Notes: generated by a model from the letters alone, not told the origin. A stretch of 64,000 nt of DNA from Cellulomonas shaoxiangyii (GCF_004798685.1 NZ_CP039291.1:1364001-1428000); one strand, 5' to 3'. Numbered from the stretch's first letter, positions 1 to 13,055 are shown. Program-made: numbers and translations.

Positions 1-46
1 CGGTCGTGATGCCGAACTGCCAGCGGGCCAGGTCGAGGGCGTCCAC
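1..46 (-). CDS. cydA: Cytochrome bd ubiquinol oxidase subunit I, N-terminal fragment
   Basis: Only the first 15 codons lie in the window; the gene runs off the left edge. Reading leftward from a GTG at 46 the peptide is VDALDLARWQFGITT, which matches the strongly conserved N-terminus of CydA (consensus like MDxLDLARWQFG). CydA is the heme-bearing integral membrane subunit of the high-affinity bd-type terminal oxidase that reduces O2 with quinol electrons. A GGAG Shine-Dalgarno lies 6 nt before the GTG. An upstream -10 (116-121) and a DosR-like palindrome (145-158) suggest control by low oxygen. The identification rests on 15 residues but the motif is distinctive. Confidence 0.8.
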   Translation of the reverse strand, partial: MDALDLARWQFGITT

Positions 47-115
47 TCAGGTCTCCGTCGGTGCGAGGAGGGCGGCTCGGGTGGTACGAGCGGGCGGGCG
101 GCGACCGCCCTCACG

Positions 116-121
116 ACCGTA
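116..121 (-). promoter_or_regulatory. Candidate -10 element of cydA
   Basis: On the minus strand 121-116 reads TACGGT. A start 7 nt downstream puts +1 near 109, leaving a 62-nt leader to the cydA GTG. With this +1 the 145-158 palindrome is centred at -42.5, a classical class II activator position. Confidence 0.45.
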
Positions 122-144
122 GGAAGACCGCCGCGCCACGGTGG

Positions 145-158
145 GGGACCTAGGTCCC
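145..158. promoter_or_regulatory. DosR/DevR-like operator palindrome
   Basis: GGGACCTAGGTCCC is a perfect 14-bp palindrome with the 6+2+6 layout of the DosR/DevR (OsdR) hypoxia-regulator box (core GGGACT-NN-AGTCCC). It lies about 105 bp upstream of cydA, a gene typically induced at low oxygen. The NarL-type regulator itself is not in the window. The similarity is seen directly; binding is inferred. Confidence 0.55.
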
Positions 159-237
159 GAGTGCTGACACGGTGTCGTCACGTGCACCCGACGCGCCGAC
201 GCGGAGCGCCCCCCGGGGCGGAGCGGCCGCCTTGTGC

Positions 238-243
238 GATACT
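238..243 (+). promoter_or_regulatory. Possible rne -10 element
   Basis: GATACT is the best -10-like hexamer upstream of rne; no matching -35 is visible. It would start a transcript near 250 with a leader of about 250 nt. Weak. Confidence 0.25.
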
Positions 244-500
244 CGTCGCGGTCCTTGCGCCACACCGCCGGGACCGACGGCCGCACCGGCCGTCCGTGCA
301 GCCTCACCGCCGCCCTCCTCGGCGCCGCTCAGAAGCGGAGCGCCGAGACGGCCCGGCCGGCGATGGCGCCGGACACCCGCGCGGTGGCCGCGACCAGCGA
401 CTTCCGTCGCCGTTCCGGGCAGTCCCGGGCGAGCGACGACGACCTGCCCGGGGGAGCACGACGTGTGGGCGGCCCGCCCGGGCGCACAGGAGCACCGCGC

Positions 501-4118
<3,618 letters not shown>

Positions 4119-4121
4119 GAC

Positions 4122-4154
4122 CCGTGGGGGCGGCACGTCGTGGCGCCCCCACGG
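4122..4154 (+). terminator. Intrinsic terminator after rne
   Basis: An 11-bp perfect stem (CCGTGGGGGCG / CGCCCCCACGG) with an 11-nt loop begins 3 nt after the rne stop and is followed by CAGTTT. It separates rne from the rplU promoter, whose -35 overlaps the end of the T-tract. Confidence 0.8.
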
Positions 4155-4158
4155 CAGT

Positions 4159-4187
4159 TTGACCCGGCGGGACGGGGTCCGTACCCT
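4159..4187 (+). promoter_or_regulatory. rplU-rpmA promoter, -35 and -10 with 17-bp spacer
   Basis: TTGACC (4159-4164) and TACCCT (4182-4187) are spaced by exactly 17 bp, the best sigma-70/SigA-type promoter in the window. The predicted +1 is near 4194, so the ribosomal-protein mRNA has a leader of about 170 nt, long enough for regulatory structure. Confidence 0.75.
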
Positions 4188-4366
4188 AGAACGTCGGTGC
4201 GCCCCGTGCGCCCCGGTGCGTGCGTGCCCCTCGGGTACGCGCCCCGTGCCGGTGCACGTGCCGTCGATCCGCCGACGCGAACCCTTCGCCCTCGTGGCCG
4301 GGGTGGTGCGCGGGCACCGGTGGTGAGATCACCGAACGAGCAGTGACGAAGGTCCGACGAGCAGAG

Positions 4367-4687
4367 ATGAGCAGCAACGTGGTGTACGCGATCGTGAAGG
4401 CCGGCGGCCGCCAGGAGAAGGTCGCCGTGGGCGACGTCGTCGTCGTCGACCGCCTCGCCGCGGGGACGGGGTCGACGGTCCAGCTCCCGGCGCTCCTGCT
4501 CGTCGACGGCGAGAAGGTCACGACCGACGCTGCGGCCCTGGCCGCGGTGACGGTGACGGCGGAGGTCGTGCGGGACGAGAAGGGTCCCAAGATCGACATC
4601 CTCAAGTACAAGAACAAGACCGGTTACCGCAAGCGCCAGGGTCACCGTCAGAAGCTGACCCGCCTGAAGGTCACCGGCATCCAGTGA
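4367..4687 (+). CDS. rplU: 50S ribosomal protein L21
   Basis: 106-residue bL21, which binds 23S rRNA in the large subunit. The N-terminal [14 protein letters not shown] and C-terminal [17 protein letters not shown] region (here [14 protein letters not shown]) are diagnostic. The usual actinobacterial protein begins at (M)VYAIV, so GTG 4382 may be the true start; ATG 4367 adds only MSSNV. Neither start has a strong SD. It is cotranscribed with rpmA 58 nt downstream from the promoter at 4159-4187, an arrangement found in almost all bacteria. Confidence 0.95.
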   Translation: MSSNVVYAIVKAGGRQEKVAVGDVVVVDRLAAGTGSTVQLPALLLVDGEKVTTDAAALAAVTVTAEVVRDEKGPKIDILKYKNKTGYRKRQGHRQKLTRLKVTGIQ

Positions 4688-4745
4688 CCGGAGCCGCGCG
4701 AGCGGCCCGTCGATCGTCCTCCGCCAGCAAGAGAGCAGGTCAGTC

Positions 4746-5003
4746 ATGGCACACAAGAAGGGCGCGAGCTCCTCGCGCAACGGTCGCGACTCGAACGCGC
4801 AGCGCCTCGGCGTCAAGCGCTTCGGCGGTCAGGTCGTCAAGGCCGGCGAGATCATCGTCCGCCAGCGCGGCACCCACTTCCACCCGGGCGCGAACGTCGG
4901 CCGTGGCGGCGACGACACGCTGTTCGCGCTGACCGCCGGCGCGGTCGCGTTCGGCACGCGTCGCGGCCGCAAGGTCGTCGACATCGTCGCCGCGGACGCC
5001 TGA
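4746..5003 (+). CDS. rpmA: 50S ribosomal protein L27
   Basis: 85-residue bL27, located near the peptidyl-transferase centre. The N-terminus [23 protein letters not shown] and later GTHFHPG and GRDDTL-type (GGDDTLFAL) segments are signatures; no N-terminal cleavage extension of the Firmicutes type is present. The start has an AGAGAGCAGG upstream purine tract. It is the second gene of the rplU operon and is followed by a terminator. Confidence 0.97.
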   Translation: MAHKKGASSSRNGRDSNAQRLGVKRFGGQVVKAGEIIVRQRGTHFHPGANVGRGGDDTLFALTAGAVAFGTRRGRKVVDIVAADA

Positions 5004-5030
5004 GGCGCGACGCACGCAGCACTCGACGGG

Positions 5031-5057
5031 AGGGGCGCACCGGTGCGGTGCGCCCCT
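5031..5057 (+). terminator. Intrinsic terminator after rpmA
   Basis: Stem AGGGGCGCACC / GGTGCGCCCCT (11 bp) with a 5-nt loop, then TTCGTCGT. It begins 27 nt after the rpmA stop and ends the L21/L27 operon; obgE therefore needs readthrough or its own promoter. Confidence 0.75.
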
Positions 5058-5184
5058 TCGTCGTGTGACCATCGACGGAGGGTGAGCGGCCGCGGCTGCC
5101 GCCGTCGGACAGGCGACGAGGCACGCGCGACGAGCGCGGCCCGCGCGAGACACCAGGCGCCCAGGCGCCGAGGAAGGACACACC

Positions 5185-6699
5185 GTGGCGACGTTCGTCG
5201 ACCGGGTCGTGCTGCATGCGACCGGCGGTGACGGTGGGCACGGCTGCGCGTCCATCCACCGCGAGAAGTTCAAGCCCCTGGCGGGGCCCGACGGCGGCAA
5301 CGGGGGCAACGGCGGCTCGGTGATCCTCGAGGTCGACCCTCAGGTCACGACGCTCCTGCCGTTCCACCACCTGCCGCACCGGCACGCCGGCAACGGCTCG
5401 CAGGGCATGGGCGACCACCGCAGCGGCGCCACTGCCGAGGACCTCGTCCTGGGCGTCCCCGACGGCACGGTCGTCAAGTCGCCGGCGGGCAAGGTCCTGG
5501 CCGACCTCGTCGGCGCCGGCGCCCGGTACGTCGTCGCCGCGGGCGGGCGCGGAGGGCTCGGCAACGCCGCCCTGTCGTCCCCGCGCCGCAAGGCGCCCGG
5601 GTTCGCGCTGCTCGGCGAGCCGGGCGACTCCGCGGACGTCGTGCTGGAGCTCAAGACCATCGCCGACGTGGCGCTGGTCGGCTTCCCCAGCGCCGGCAAG
5701 TCCAGCCTGGTCGCGTCGATCTCGGCGGCGCGGCCCAAGATCGCCGACTACCCGTTCACGACGCTGGTCCCGAACCTGGGCGTCGTGCAGGCCGGGGACG
5801 CCCGGTACACCGTCGCGGACGTGCCCGGTCTGATCCCGGGGGCGTCGGAGGGCCGCGGCCTCGGCCTGGAGTTCCTGCGGCACATCGAGCGCTGCGCGGT
5901 CGTCGTCCACGTGCTCGACTGCGCGACGCTCGAGCCCGACCGCGACCCGCTGAGCGACCTCGACGTCATCGAGGCCGAGCTCGCGGCGTACGCGGAGGAC
6001 CTCGAGGTCGCCGCGAACGGCGTGCCCCTGGCCCAGCGTCCCCGCGTCGTCGTGCTCAACAAGATCGACGTGCCCGAGGCGCGCGACCTCGCCGAGCTGG
6101 TGCGGCCGGACCTGGAGGAGCGCGGGCTCCCGGTGTTCGAGGTGTCGACGGCGAGCCACGAGGGCCTGCGCGCCCTGACGTTCGCCCTCGCCGAGCGCGT
6201 GGAGCACGCCCGCCGGGCCGCGCCCGCGCCCGAGCCGACCCGCGTGGTGCTGCGCCCGCGTGCGGTCGACGACTCCGGCTTCACGGTCACGCGCCGCGAG
6301 GCCGCCGGTCAGGTGTGGTTCGCCGTCCGCGGCGAGAAGCCCGAGCGGTGGGTGCGCCAGACCGACTTCACCAACGACGAGGCCGTCGGCTACCTGGCCG
6401 ACCGGCTCGCGCGCCTGGGCGTGGAGGACGAGCTGTACAAGGCCGGTGCGGTCGCCGGCGACGAGGTCCGCATCGGGCGTGAGGACAACGCGGTCGTCTT
6501 CGACTGGGAGCCGACGCTGCTCACCGGTTCCGAGCTGCTCGGTGGTCCGCGCGGTACGGACCTGCGCCTGGAGGACCGCGCGCGCCCCACGCGCGGCGAG
6601 AAGCGGCAGGAGTACAAGGAGCGCATGGACGCCAAGTCCGCCGCGCGCGCCGAGCTGTGGACCGAGCGCGAGCAGGGCGTCTGGACCGAGCCCGAGTGA
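5185..6699 (+). CDS. obgE: GTPase ObgE/CgtA
   Basis: 504-residue Obg GTPase that binds the 50S subunit and acts in ribosome assembly and stress control. The glycine-rich Obg fold occupies about residues 1-158 ([18 protein letters not shown]). The G domain carries the P-loop GFPSAGKSS from residue 166, the G3 DVPGLIPGA near 212 and NKID at 292. An OCT domain follows at about 354-432, as in other Gram-positive Obg proteins, then a charged tail. The start GTG has GAGGAAGGA upstream. Synteny with rplU-rpmA upstream and proB downstream is typical for Actinobacteria. Confidence 0.97.
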   Translation: MATFVDRVVLHATGGDGGHGCASIHREKFKPLAGPDGGNGGNGGSVILEVDPQVTTLLPFHHLPHRHAGNGSQGMGDHRSGATAEDLVLGVPDGTVVKSPAGKVLADLVGAGARYVVAAGGRGGLGNAALSSPRRKAPGFALLGEPGDSADVVLELKTIADVALVGFPSAGKSSLVASISAARPKIADYPFTTLVPNLGVVQAGDARYTVADVPGLIPGASEGRGLGLEFLRHIERCAVVVHVLDCATLEPDRDPLSDLDVIEAELAAYAEDLEVAANGVPLAQRPRVVVLNKIDVPEARDLAELVRPDLEERGLPVFEVSTASHEGLRALTFALAERVEHARRAAPAPEPTRVVLRPRAVDDSGFTVTRREAAGQVWFAVRGEKPERWVRQTDFTNDEAVGYLADRLARLGVEDELYKAGAVAGDEVRIGREDNAVVFDWEPTLLTGSELLGGPRGTDLRLEDRARPTRGEKRQEYKERMDAKSAARAELWTEREQGVWTEPE

Positions 6700-6779
6700 C
6701 GCACGGCGGGGCCCCGGCGCCCGTCCGCGCGCCGGAAATGGCGTCCGGGTCGGGCGCCCCCGGCGGGCATCATGGGCGC

Positions 6780-7919
6780 GTGACCTCCGCCGCCCTGCTG
6801 GGCCGAGACCAGCTGCCCACCGCCGGCCGGCTCGTCGTCAAGGTCGGGTCGTCCTCGCTGACGACGCCCGACGGCCACCTCGACCCCGAGCGGCTGCGCG
6901 CGGTGGTCGACGTGCTCGCGGCGCGGCGCGCGGCGGGGACGCAGGTCGTGCTCGTGTCGTCGGGTGCGATCGCCGCCGGCATCGGGCCGCTCGGGCTCGC
7001 GGCCCGGCCGCGGGACCTCGCCACGCAGCAGGCCGCCGCGTCGGTGGGGCAGGGGCTGCTCGTCGCGCACTACACGCGCGCGTTCGGCGCGCACGGTCTG
7101 CGGGTCGCGCAGGTGCTGCTGACGGCCGAGGACACGTGGCGGCGCGGGCAGTACCGCAACGCGCACCGGGCGCTGACGCGGCTGCTGGACCTCGGCGTCG
7201 TGCCGATCATCAACGAGAACGACGCCGTCGCCACGGACGAGATCCGGTTCGGCGACAACGACCGCCTCGCCGCGCTCGTGTCCCACCTCGTGCACGCCGA
7301 CGCGCTCGCTCTCCTGACGGACGTCGACGCGCTGTACACCGGGGCGCCGTCACGGCCCGGGTCGCGGCGGGTCGCGGAGGTGCGCGGCCCGGCGGACGTC
7401 GCCGGGGTCGACGTGTCGGCCCGGGGGAGCGCCGTGGGCACCGGCGGCATGGTGACGAAGCTGGACTCGGTGGCGATCGCCACGCAGTCCGGCATCCCGG
7501 TCGTCCTCACGTCGGCCGCGCTGGCGGGCCGCGCCCTGGCCGGGGACGACGTCGGGACGTGGTTCGCCGCCACGGGCCGGCGCTCGTCCATCCGGCTGCT
7601 CTGGCTCGCGCACGCCGCCCGCACCCACGGGCGGCTCGTCCTGGACGACGGCGCGGTGCGTGCCGTCCTCGAGCGCGGCACGTCGCTGCTGCCGGCCGGC
7701 GTGACCGCCGTCGAGGGGACGTTCGAGGCGGGTGACCCGGTCGAGCTCGTCGACGGCGCCGGTGCGGTCGTCGCGCGCGGCCTCGTCGCCTACGCGTCCG
7801 ACGAGGTCCCGCAGCTGCTCGGCCGGTCCACGGGGGAGCTGCGTGCGGCGCTCGGCGCGGGCTACGACCGTGAGCTCGTGCACCGCGACGACCTCGTCCT
7901 GGTGCGCCGAGGGCGCTGA
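6780..7919 (+). CDS. proB: Glutamate 5-kinase
   Basis: 379-residue gamma-glutamyl kinase, first step of proline synthesis (glutamate + ATP to glutamyl 5-phosphate). The amino-acid kinase domain shows [11 protein letters not shown] near residue 20, [20 protein letters not shown] and GTGGMVTK; a C-terminal PUA domain covers about 290-370 ([17 protein letters not shown]). GTG 6780 is preferred over ATG 6738 because it begins just before the conserved core and lies 7 nt after a CATCAT hexamer (6768-6773), consistent with a leaderless start. proA follows 100 nt downstream. Confidence 0.95.
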   Translation: MTSAALLGRDQLPTAGRLVVKVGSSSLTTPDGHLDPERLRAVVDVLAARRAAGTQVVLVSSGAIAAGIGPLGLAARPRDLATQQAAASVGQGLLVAHYTRAFGAHGLRVAQVLLTAEDTWRRGQYRNAHRALTRLLDLGVVPIINENDAVATDEIRFGDNDRLAALVSHLVHADALALLTDVDALYTGAPSRPGSRRVAEVRGPADVAGVDVSARGSAVGTGGMVTKLDSVAIATQSGIPVVLTSAALAGRALAGDDVGTWFAATGRRSSIRLLWLAHAARTHGRLVLDDGAVRAVLERGTSLLPAGVTAVEGTFEAGDPVELVDGAGAVVARGLVAYASDEVPQLLGRSTGELRAALGAGYDRELVHRDDLVLVRRGR

Positions 7920-8007
7920 CCGTCCCGTCCGGCCGGGCGCCGGGTGCGGGCCGGAGCGGCCCGCGGACCGTCCCGCGGACGCCCGCGGCGTGCCGGGCGG
8001 CCCGGAC

Positions 8008-8013
8008 TACCCT
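8008..8013 (+). promoter_or_regulatory. -10 hexamer of a leaderless proA transcript
   Basis: TACCCT ends 7 nt before the A of the proA ATG (8020), placing +1 on the start codon. proA therefore probably has its own promoter besides readthrough from proB. Confidence 0.55.
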
Positions 8014-8019
8014 GGCCCG

Positions 8020-9381
8020 ATGACGACCTCGCTCGAGCCCGCCGCCCCGTCGACCGCGCCCGCCGCGGTCCCGGCGCCCGCGGGCACGTCGCCGGCCGGC
8101 GCCACCGCGACCTCGACCCCGACGGCTGCAGCGGTCCTCGACGTCGCCCGCCGGGCCAAGGTCGCGGCACGCAGCCTCGCGACGGCGACGCGCGCGACGA
8201 AGGACGCGGCGCTGCACGCCATGGCCGACGCGCTCGTCGGCGCTGCCGACGCGATCGTGGCGGCGAACGCCGAGGACCTCGCGCGCGGACGGGACGCCGG
8301 CATGTCGCCCGGGCTGCTCGACCGCCTCGCGCTCGACCCCGCGCGCATCGGCGCGATCGCGGACGCGCTGCGCGAGCTGGCGGGTCTGCCCGACCCGGTC
8401 GGCGAGGTGGTGCGCGGGTCGACGCTCCCGAACGGCCTGCGCCTGCGCCAGCTGCGCGTGCCCATGGGGGTGGTCGGGATGATCTACGAGGCCCGCCCCA
8501 ACGTGACGGTCGACGCCGCGGGCCTCGCGCTCAAGAGCGGCAACGCCGTCATCCTGCGCGGAGGGTCGGCCGCGGCGCGCAGCAACGAGGCGGTCGTCGC
8601 GGTCCTGGCCGGGGCGCTCGAGGGGCAGGGGCTGCCGGGCGACCTCGTGCAGTCGATCGACGCGTGGGGCCGCGAGGGCGCGGTGGCGCTCATGCACGCG
8701 CGCGGCCTCGTCGACGTGCTCGTGCCGCGCGGTGGCGCGGACCTCATCGCGACCGTCGTGCGGGAGTCGACCGTGCCGGTCATCGAGACGGGCGTCGGGA
8801 ACGTGCACGTCTACGTCGACGCGACGGCCGACCCCGCCGTGGCGCTGCCGATCCTGCTCAACGCCAAGACCCAGCGCGTCGGGGTGTGCAACGCGGCCGA
8901 GACGCTGCTCGTCCACCGCGACGCGGCCGCCGGCTTCCTGCCCTCCGCCCTCACGGCGCTCGCGGAGGCGGGCGTGACGCTGCACGGTGACGACCGGACC
9001 CGCGAGCTGGCGCCGGCCGGCGTCGCGGTCGTGCCCGCGACGGACCACGACTGGGCGACGGAGTACCTCGCCCTGGACCTCGCCGTGCGTGTGGTCGACG
9101 ACCTCGACGCGGCGCTCGAGCACATCCGCACGTGGAGCTCGGGCCACACCGAGGCGATCGTCACGCGCGACCTCCCCGCGAGCGAGCGCTTCGTCGCCGA
9201 GGTCGACTCCGCCGCGGTGATGGTCAACGCGTCCACCCGGTTCACGGACGGCGGACAGCTCGGGCTCGGGGCGGAGATCGGCATCTCGACGCAGAAGCTG
9301 CACGCCCGCGGCCCCATGGGCCTCGCCGAGCTCACCACCACCAAGTGGGTCGTGCACGGGGACGGCCACGTGCGCGCCTGA
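8020..9381 (+). CDS. proA: Glutamate-5-semialdehyde dehydrogenase (gamma-glutamyl phosphate reductase)
   Basis: 453 residues; NADPH-dependent reduction of glutamyl 5-phosphate to the semialdehyde, second step of proline synthesis. After an Ala/Pro/Thr-rich N-terminal extension of about 40 residues the aldehyde-dehydrogenase fold begins ([10 protein letters not shown]). The catalytic cysteine is C290 in RVGVCNAAE; other signatures are [15 protein letters not shown] and [11 protein letters not shown]. There is no SD before ATG 8020, fitting a leaderless mRNA. Confidence 0.96.
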   Translation: MTTSLEPAAPSTAPAAVPAPAGTSPAGATATSTPTAAAVLDVARRAKVAARSLATATRATKDAALHAMADALVGAADAIVAANAEDLARGRDAGMSPGLLDRLALDPARIGAIADALRELAGLPDPVGEVVRGSTLPNGLRLRQLRVPMGVVGMIYEARPNVTVDAAGLALKSGNAVILRGGSAAARSNEAVVAVLAGALEGQGLPGDLVQSIDAWGREGAVALMHARGLVDVLVPRGGADLIATVVRESTVPVIETGVGNVHVYVDATADPAVALPILLNAKTQRVGVCNAAETLLVHRDAAAGFLPSALTALAEAGVTLHGDDRTRELAPAGVAVVPATDHDWATEYLALDLAVRVVDDLDAALEHIRTWSSGHTEAIVTRDLPASERFVAEVDSAAVMVNASTRFTDGGQLGLGAEIGISTQKLHARGPMGLAELTTTKWVVHGDGHVRA

Positions 9382-9516
9382 CCTGCCCGACACGCCCCGG
9401 CACCCGTGCGACACTGGGACGCCGCGTCGCCCGCCGCCCGATCGGGTCGCGGCCGGGACGCCGGCACGTACGCAGCACCGCACCAGCCGTCACGCGACGA
9501 CACCCAGGAGGACGAC

Positions 9517-9672
9517 GTGCACGCCACCCTGATCGCCGCGGCCGAGGAGGCCGCAGCCCACGGGACCGAGCTCCCCTTCCCGCCCGCCGTCTTCGGCATC
9601 GGCGGCTTCGTCGGCCTCCTGGCGCTGCTCCTCATCACCTACGCCTTCCGCAGCGTCGGGTCGCGCCACTGA
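9517..9672 (+). CDS. Small single-span membrane protein
   Basis: 51 residues starting at GTG 9517 with a strong CAGGAGG SD. After an Ala/Glu-rich amphipathic start there is one hydrophobic span (about residues 25-44, [19 protein letters not shown]) and a short basic end. A protein of this kind commonly lies between proA and nadD in actinobacteria, but I know no function for it. It ends 26 nt before nadD and is probably cotranscribed with it. Confidence 0.8.
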   Translation: MHATLIAAAEEAAAHGTELPFPPAVFGIGGFVGLLALLLITYAFRSVGSRH

Positions 9673-9698
9673 CGGTGCTGTCCGCAGCGGAGGGACGC

Positions 9699-10289
9699 GT
9701 GTCGCGCATCGGGGTGATGGGCGGCACCTTCGACCCCGTCCACCACGGCCACCTGGTCGCGGCGAGCGAGGTCGCGGCACGGTTCGACCTCGACGAGGTC
9801 GTCTTCGTGCCCACCGGGCAGCCGTCGTTCAAGCAGGACACGGCGGTCACGGAGGCGGAGCACCGCTACCTCATGACCGTCATCGCCACGGCGTCGAACC
9901 CGCGCTTCACGGTGAGCCGCGTGGACGTCGAGCGCGAGGGACTGACCTACACGGTCGACACGCTGCGGGACCTCAAGGCGGAGCGCCCGGACGCCGACCT
10001 CTTCTTCATCACCGGTGCCGACGCGATCGCCCAGATCCTCACGTGGAAGGATGCTGGCGAGCTCTTCGACATGGCGCGCTTCGTGGCGGTCACCCGTCCC
10101 GGGCACGCGCTGTCGGTGGCCGGACTGCCCGAGGGGCGGGTCGACGTCCTGGAGATCCCCGCGCTGTCGATCTCCTCGACCGACGTCCGCGCACGTGCGG
10201 GTGCGGGGGAGCCGGTGTGGTACCTCGTCCCGGACGGGGTGGTCCAGTACATCGCCAAGCACAGGTTGTATCGAGGTCCTCATGAGTGA
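9699..10289 (+). CDS. nadD: Nicotinate-nucleotide adenylyltransferase
   Basis: 196 residues. It converts nicotinate mononucleotide + ATP to deamido-NAD in NAD synthesis. The nucleotidyltransferase signature [11 protein letters not shown] is at residues 8-18 and ISSTDVR at 158-164. GTG 9699 has GGAGG 5 nt upstream; GTG 9675 is in frame but would add eight non-conserved residues. The stop overlaps the start of the next gene by 8 nt, so the two are translationally coupled. Confidence 0.95.
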   Translation: MSRIGVMGGTFDPVHHGHLVAASEVAARFDLDEVVFVPTGQPSFKQDTAVTEAEHRYLMTVIATASNPRFTVSRVDVEREGLTYTVDTLRDLKAERPDADLFFITGADAIAQILTWKDAGELFDMARFVAVTRPGHALSVAGLPEGRVDVLEIPALSISSTDVRARAGAGEPVWYLVPDGVVQYIAKHRLYRGPHE

Positions 10290-11655
10290 ACCCGGAGAGC
10301 GCCGCCGTCGTCGCGAGATGGAACGGGCCGCCCTGGAGGGCGGTGCGCCGGTGACCGGTGCGGGCAGTGCCCCGTCGGCGTCGGCGAGCCCCGAGGGCGG
10401 TGAGAGCCCCACGCCGGGCTCACGCCGCGCGATGCGCAGCCGCCTGGTGACGCCTCCCGGCGGGACCGCCGGGTCGGCGCAGCAGGGCGGCACGCCGTCG
10501 TGGACCGCCGGGCCGCCCGCCGGTCCGTCCGCCCGCGGGCCGGTGCCGTCGGCCGGTGCGGGCCCGGACGCCGGGCGCTCGCGCCGCTCGTACCGCGACC
10601 CGTCGCTCGACCCGACGGCGGGCCCGAGGCCCGGCGCCGCGGCCGCGCCGGCACGTGCCCAGGCGGCGCCGGCGGCGCCCCCACGTCCCCAGGCCGCGCC
10701 GGGGTCGTCCGCACGTCCCCAGGCCGCACCCGCCGGGCCCGCACGTCCGCAGACCGCGCCGGGGGCGCCCGCCGGCACGTCTCGTCCCGGTGCGCCCGCG
10801 CCGTGGCAGGGCCCGAACACGTCCGCGCCGGGCGCGCGGCCGACCCCGGAGCCGGCTGCGCGACCCGCGCCGCGTCCCGCGCCGGGTGCCGCACCCGCTC
10901 CCGCAGGGCCCACGCAGGGAGGGCCCACGCAGGGAGGGCCCACGCAGGGCACGCCCCGTGGCTGGTCCCCGTCGCAGTCGGAGGCCGCACGTCCCGCGAC
11001 GGCCCCGGACGGGCGCACGTGGTCCGCGGGCGCCGCGCCCACGGCACCGGCCGGCCCTAGCTGGGCGTCGGCGACCCCGTCGTCCGCTCAGGCGACGCCG
11101 CCGCGCACGTCGGCGTGGGGCTCGTCCGGTGGCACGACGTGGCCGCCCGCCGGCGCAGGCTCGGCCGCTCCGCCGGCCGCTGCCGGCCCCTCGGCCGGGG
11201 CACCGGGGCGCACCGCGTCGTCCGCGCCGCGGCCCGTGCCGTCGTCCGCTCCGGCCGGCCCGGTGTGGGGCGGTGGCGGCGCGCAGCCCACCGCCGACCC
11301 CGCTCGCCCCGCCCCGGCGGCCGTGGCGGCGTCCGCGCCGGTCGTCGACCCGCCCGAGCGGGCCGTCGGCTCCCGAGGCGCCGAGGCACCCGCACGCGGC
11401 GAGCCGTCGCCGCCGTGGGGACGCGCCGCCGCGCCCGCGGACGACCTGGACGACGACGAGGACCTGGACGACGACGAGCCGGAGTCCCGCCGCCACCCCT
11501 ACACGTGGCTGCACCTGCTCGTGCTGGCGCTCGTCGCCTTCGTGCTGGGCTTCCTCATCATGCTGCTGCTCATCAACGCCCGCGGCGAGGAGACGGCGGC
11601 GGTCGCACCGGCGCTCACGCTCCTCGCGGCTGTCGCGGGAGCGCCGCCGCTCTGA
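10282..11655 (+). CDS. Pro/Ala-rich membrane-anchored protein of unknown function
   Basis: 457 residues beginning [20 protein letters not shown]. Residues ~20-390 are Pro/Ala/Gly-rich with loose repeats of RPQAAP/ARPQ type and a GPTQG triplet, followed by an Asp-rich patch ([13 protein letters not shown], about 391) and one transmembrane segment (about 411-433, [20 protein letters not shown]). I recognise no enzymatic domain. Its place between nadD and rsfS is where other actinobacteria keep membrane or LytR-type proteins. A long cytoplasmic disordered arm with a C-terminal anchor is the visible design; function unknown. Confidence 0.75.
   Translation: MSEPGERRRRREMERAALEGGAPVTGAGSAPSASASPEGGESPTPGSRRAMRSRLVTPPGGTAGSAQQGGTPSWTAGPPAGPSARGPVPSAGAGPDAGRSRRSYRDPSLDPTAGPRPGAAAAPARAQAAPAAPPRPQAAPGSSARPQAAPAGPARPQTAPGAPAGTSRPGAPAPWQGPNTSAPGARPTPEPAARPAPRPAPGAAPAPAGPTQGGPTQGGPTQGTPRGWSPSQSEAARPATAPDGRTWSAGAAPTAPAGPSWASATPSSAQATPPRTSAWGSSGGTTWPPAGAGSAAPPAAAGPSAGAPGRTASSAPRPVPSSAPAGPVWGGGGAQPTADPARPAPAAVAASAPVVDPPERAVGSRGAEAPARGEPSPPWGRAAAPADDLDDDEDLDDDEPESRRHPYTWLHLLVLALVAFVLGFLIMLLLINARGEETAAVAPALTLLAAVAGAPPL
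10906..10949 (+). repeat. 15-nt tandem repeat, three copies
   Basis: GGGCCCACGCAGGGA repeats at 10906, 10921 and 10936 (last copy lacks one base). In frame it encodes GPTQG three times inside the disordered region, so copy number can change without a frameshift. Confidence 0.9.
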
Positions 11656-11727
11656 CCGCCGTGCGGGCGCCACGCGCCCGCGCCACCGACCAGGCGCCGT
11701 TCGGCGCCGACGAACCCGAGGAGTCCC

Positions 11728-12114
11728 GTGCCCGCGAGCACCCGTGCGATCGAGCTGGCCCACGCGGCCGCCCGTGCCGCCTCCGACCTGAAGGCCCAGG
11801 AGATCATCGCCCTCGACGTCAGCGAGCAGCTCGTGCTCACCGACGTCTTCCTCATCGCCTCCGGCACCAACGAGCGCCAGGTCGGCGCGATCGTCGACGC
11901 CGTCGAGGAGGCGCTGCACAAGATCGGCGCCAAGCCCGTGCGCCGCGAGGGCAAGGGTCAGGGGCGCTGGGTCCTCATCGACTTCGGCGAGATCGTCGTG
12001 CACGTCCAGCACGCCGAGGACCGCGTCTACTACGCGCTCGAGCGGCTCTGGAAGGACTGCCCGGTCATCGAGCTGCCCGAGGACGAGCGAGGCGCGCAGG
12101 ACGCGCAGGCGTGA
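11728..12114 (+). CDS. rsfS: Ribosomal silencing factor RsfS
   Basis: 128 residues; binds L14 of the 50S subunit and blocks subunit joining during starvation. DUF143 hallmarks are visible: KAQEIIALDVSEQLVLTDVF, SGTNERQVGAI, EGKGQGRWVLIDFG and VVHVQHAEDRVYY. The GTG start follows GAGGAGTCCC. Its stop overlaps the next gene by 4 nt (GTGA). Confidence 0.95.
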   Translation: MPASTRAIELAHAAARAASDLKAQEIIALDVSEQLVLTDVFLIASGTNERQVGAIVDAVEEALHKIGAKPVRREGKGQGRWVLIDFGEIVVHVQHAEDRVYYALERLWKDCPVIELPEDERGAQDAQA

Positions 12115-12827
12115 GCGGCGCGGTGCCCGGCGCCGGTCGCCTGCTCCTGTGGCGGCACGGCCGCACGGCCTACAACGCCACGGCGCGGCTGCAGGGCCAG
12201 GTCGACATCCCGCTCGACGACGCCGGCCGCTGGCAGGCCCGCACCGCGGCGTCGCGCATCGCCTCCCGCTACGCCCCGACGCTCGTCGTCAGCTCCGACC
12301 TGTCGCGTGCGGCCGAGACGGCCGACGCACTGGGACGCGTCCTCGACCTCGTCGTGGAGCGTGACCCGCGGCTGCGCGAGCGCGGGTTCGGCGAGTGGGA
12401 GGGCCTGACGGGCCACGAGATCGAGGCGCGCTGGCCGGACGAGTTCACCGTGTGGCGCACGGGCGGCGACCCCGCGGGGGTCGGCGCGGAGAGCCGCGCC
12501 GACGTGGCCGCACGCGTCGGGGCGGCGGTGCGCGAGTACGCGGCGCGCGTCGGCCGCGAGGGCACCGTGGTCGTGGTGTCGCACGGCGCCGCCATCGGCT
12601 CGGTCGTCGCCGACCTGCTGGGGCAGCCGCCGCACTGGCGGGGGGTCGTCGGCATGCTCAACGCCCACTGGGCGGAGCTCACGCCCGACCGCGGGGGCAA
12701 CGAGCCGGCCTGGCGCCTGCACGGGTACAACCTCGGCCCGACCGACGCGTCGTCCGACTGGAACGCCGGGCCGGACGTCGCCGCGCCGGACGAGAGCGCC
12801 GACGCGGACACCCGGGACCCCGATTAG
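12111..12827 (+). CDS. Histidine phosphatase (phosphoglycerate mutase-like; GpgP-type by context)
   Basis: 238 residues of the histidine phosphatase superfamily. LLLWRHGRT (His16, the phospho-acceptor) and SSDLSRAAETA, with the second catalytic His in VVVSHGAAIG near residue 157. GTG 12111 overlaps the rsfS stop, so translation is coupled. In mycobacteria the gene beside rsfS and nadD (Rv2419c) is glucosyl-3-phosphoglycerate phosphatase GpgP; the same order here makes a GpgP role plausible, but substrate cannot be read from the sequence. Confidence 0.85.
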   Translation: MSGAVPGAGRLLLWRHGRTAYNATARLQGQVDIPLDDAGRWQARTAASRIASRYAPTLVVSSDLSRAAETADALGRVLDLVVERDPRLRERGFGEWEGLTGHEIEARWPDEFTVWRTGGDPAGVGAESRADVAARVGAAVREYAARVGREGTVVVVSHGAAIGSVVADLLGQPPHWRGVVGMLNAHWAELTPDRGGNEPAWRLHGYNLGPTDASSDWNAGPDVAAPDESADADTRDPD

Positions 12828-12848
12828 CGTTTCGGGCGCGGGGCGTCC

Positions 12849-12854
12849 TATGCT
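12849..12854 (+). promoter_or_regulatory. -10 element for tRNA-Ala
   Basis: TATGCT in an otherwise GC-rich spacer; +1 would be near 12861, 36 nt before the tRNA. No good -35 is seen. Confidence 0.45.
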
Positions 12855-12896
12855 TTCCGAGCGCCTCACGGGGCGCACCGGGCCCGCGAGGGCCAC

Positions 12897-12969
12897 GGGG
12901 CTGTGGCGCAGCTGGTAGCGCACCTGCATGGCATGCAGGGGGTCAGGGGTTCGAGTCCCCTCAGCTCCA
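12897..12969 (+). tRNA. tRNA-Ala (anticodon GGC)
   Basis: A complete 73-nt cloverleaf. The acceptor stem GGGGCTG/CAGCTCC has one G-T pair, the D stem is GCGC/GCGC with loop AGCTGGTA, the anticodon stem CCTGC/GCAGG frames loop ATGGCAT (anticodon GGC, reading GCC/GCU), and the T arm is AGGGG-TTCGAGT-CCCCT. The discriminator is A; CCA is not encoded (next bases are CCG). GCC is the dominant Ala codon here. Confidence 0.97.
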
Positions 12970-12984
12970 CCGAAAGTGCTGGTC

Positions 12985-13015
12985 AGGCCGTTCCTCCCGT
13001 CGGGAGGAACGGCCT
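12985..13015. terminator. Terminator hairpin after tRNA-Ala
   Basis: A 14-bp perfect stem (AGGCCGTTCCTCCC / GGGAGGAACGGCCT) with a 3-nt loop, followed by TCCGCTTCTG. It lies between the tRNA and the leftward SRPBCC gene and can serve both. Confidence 0.8.
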
Positions 13016-13055
13016 TCCGCTTCTGCGGACAGCCACGCGAGAGGTCGCGCGTCCG

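Larger units (their letters stand above)
47..500. other. Divergent intergenic region cydA / rne
   Basis: I see no credible gene in this 454-nt stretch; the open frames here lack SD sites and have Arg/Pro-rich shadow composition. It holds the leftward cydA promoter with its DosR-like palindrome, a second short inverted repeat GACAC-G-GTGTC at 166-176, and a possible rightward rne -10 (GATACT, 238-243). The rne transcript would then have a leader of about 250 nt. Confidence 0.6.
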
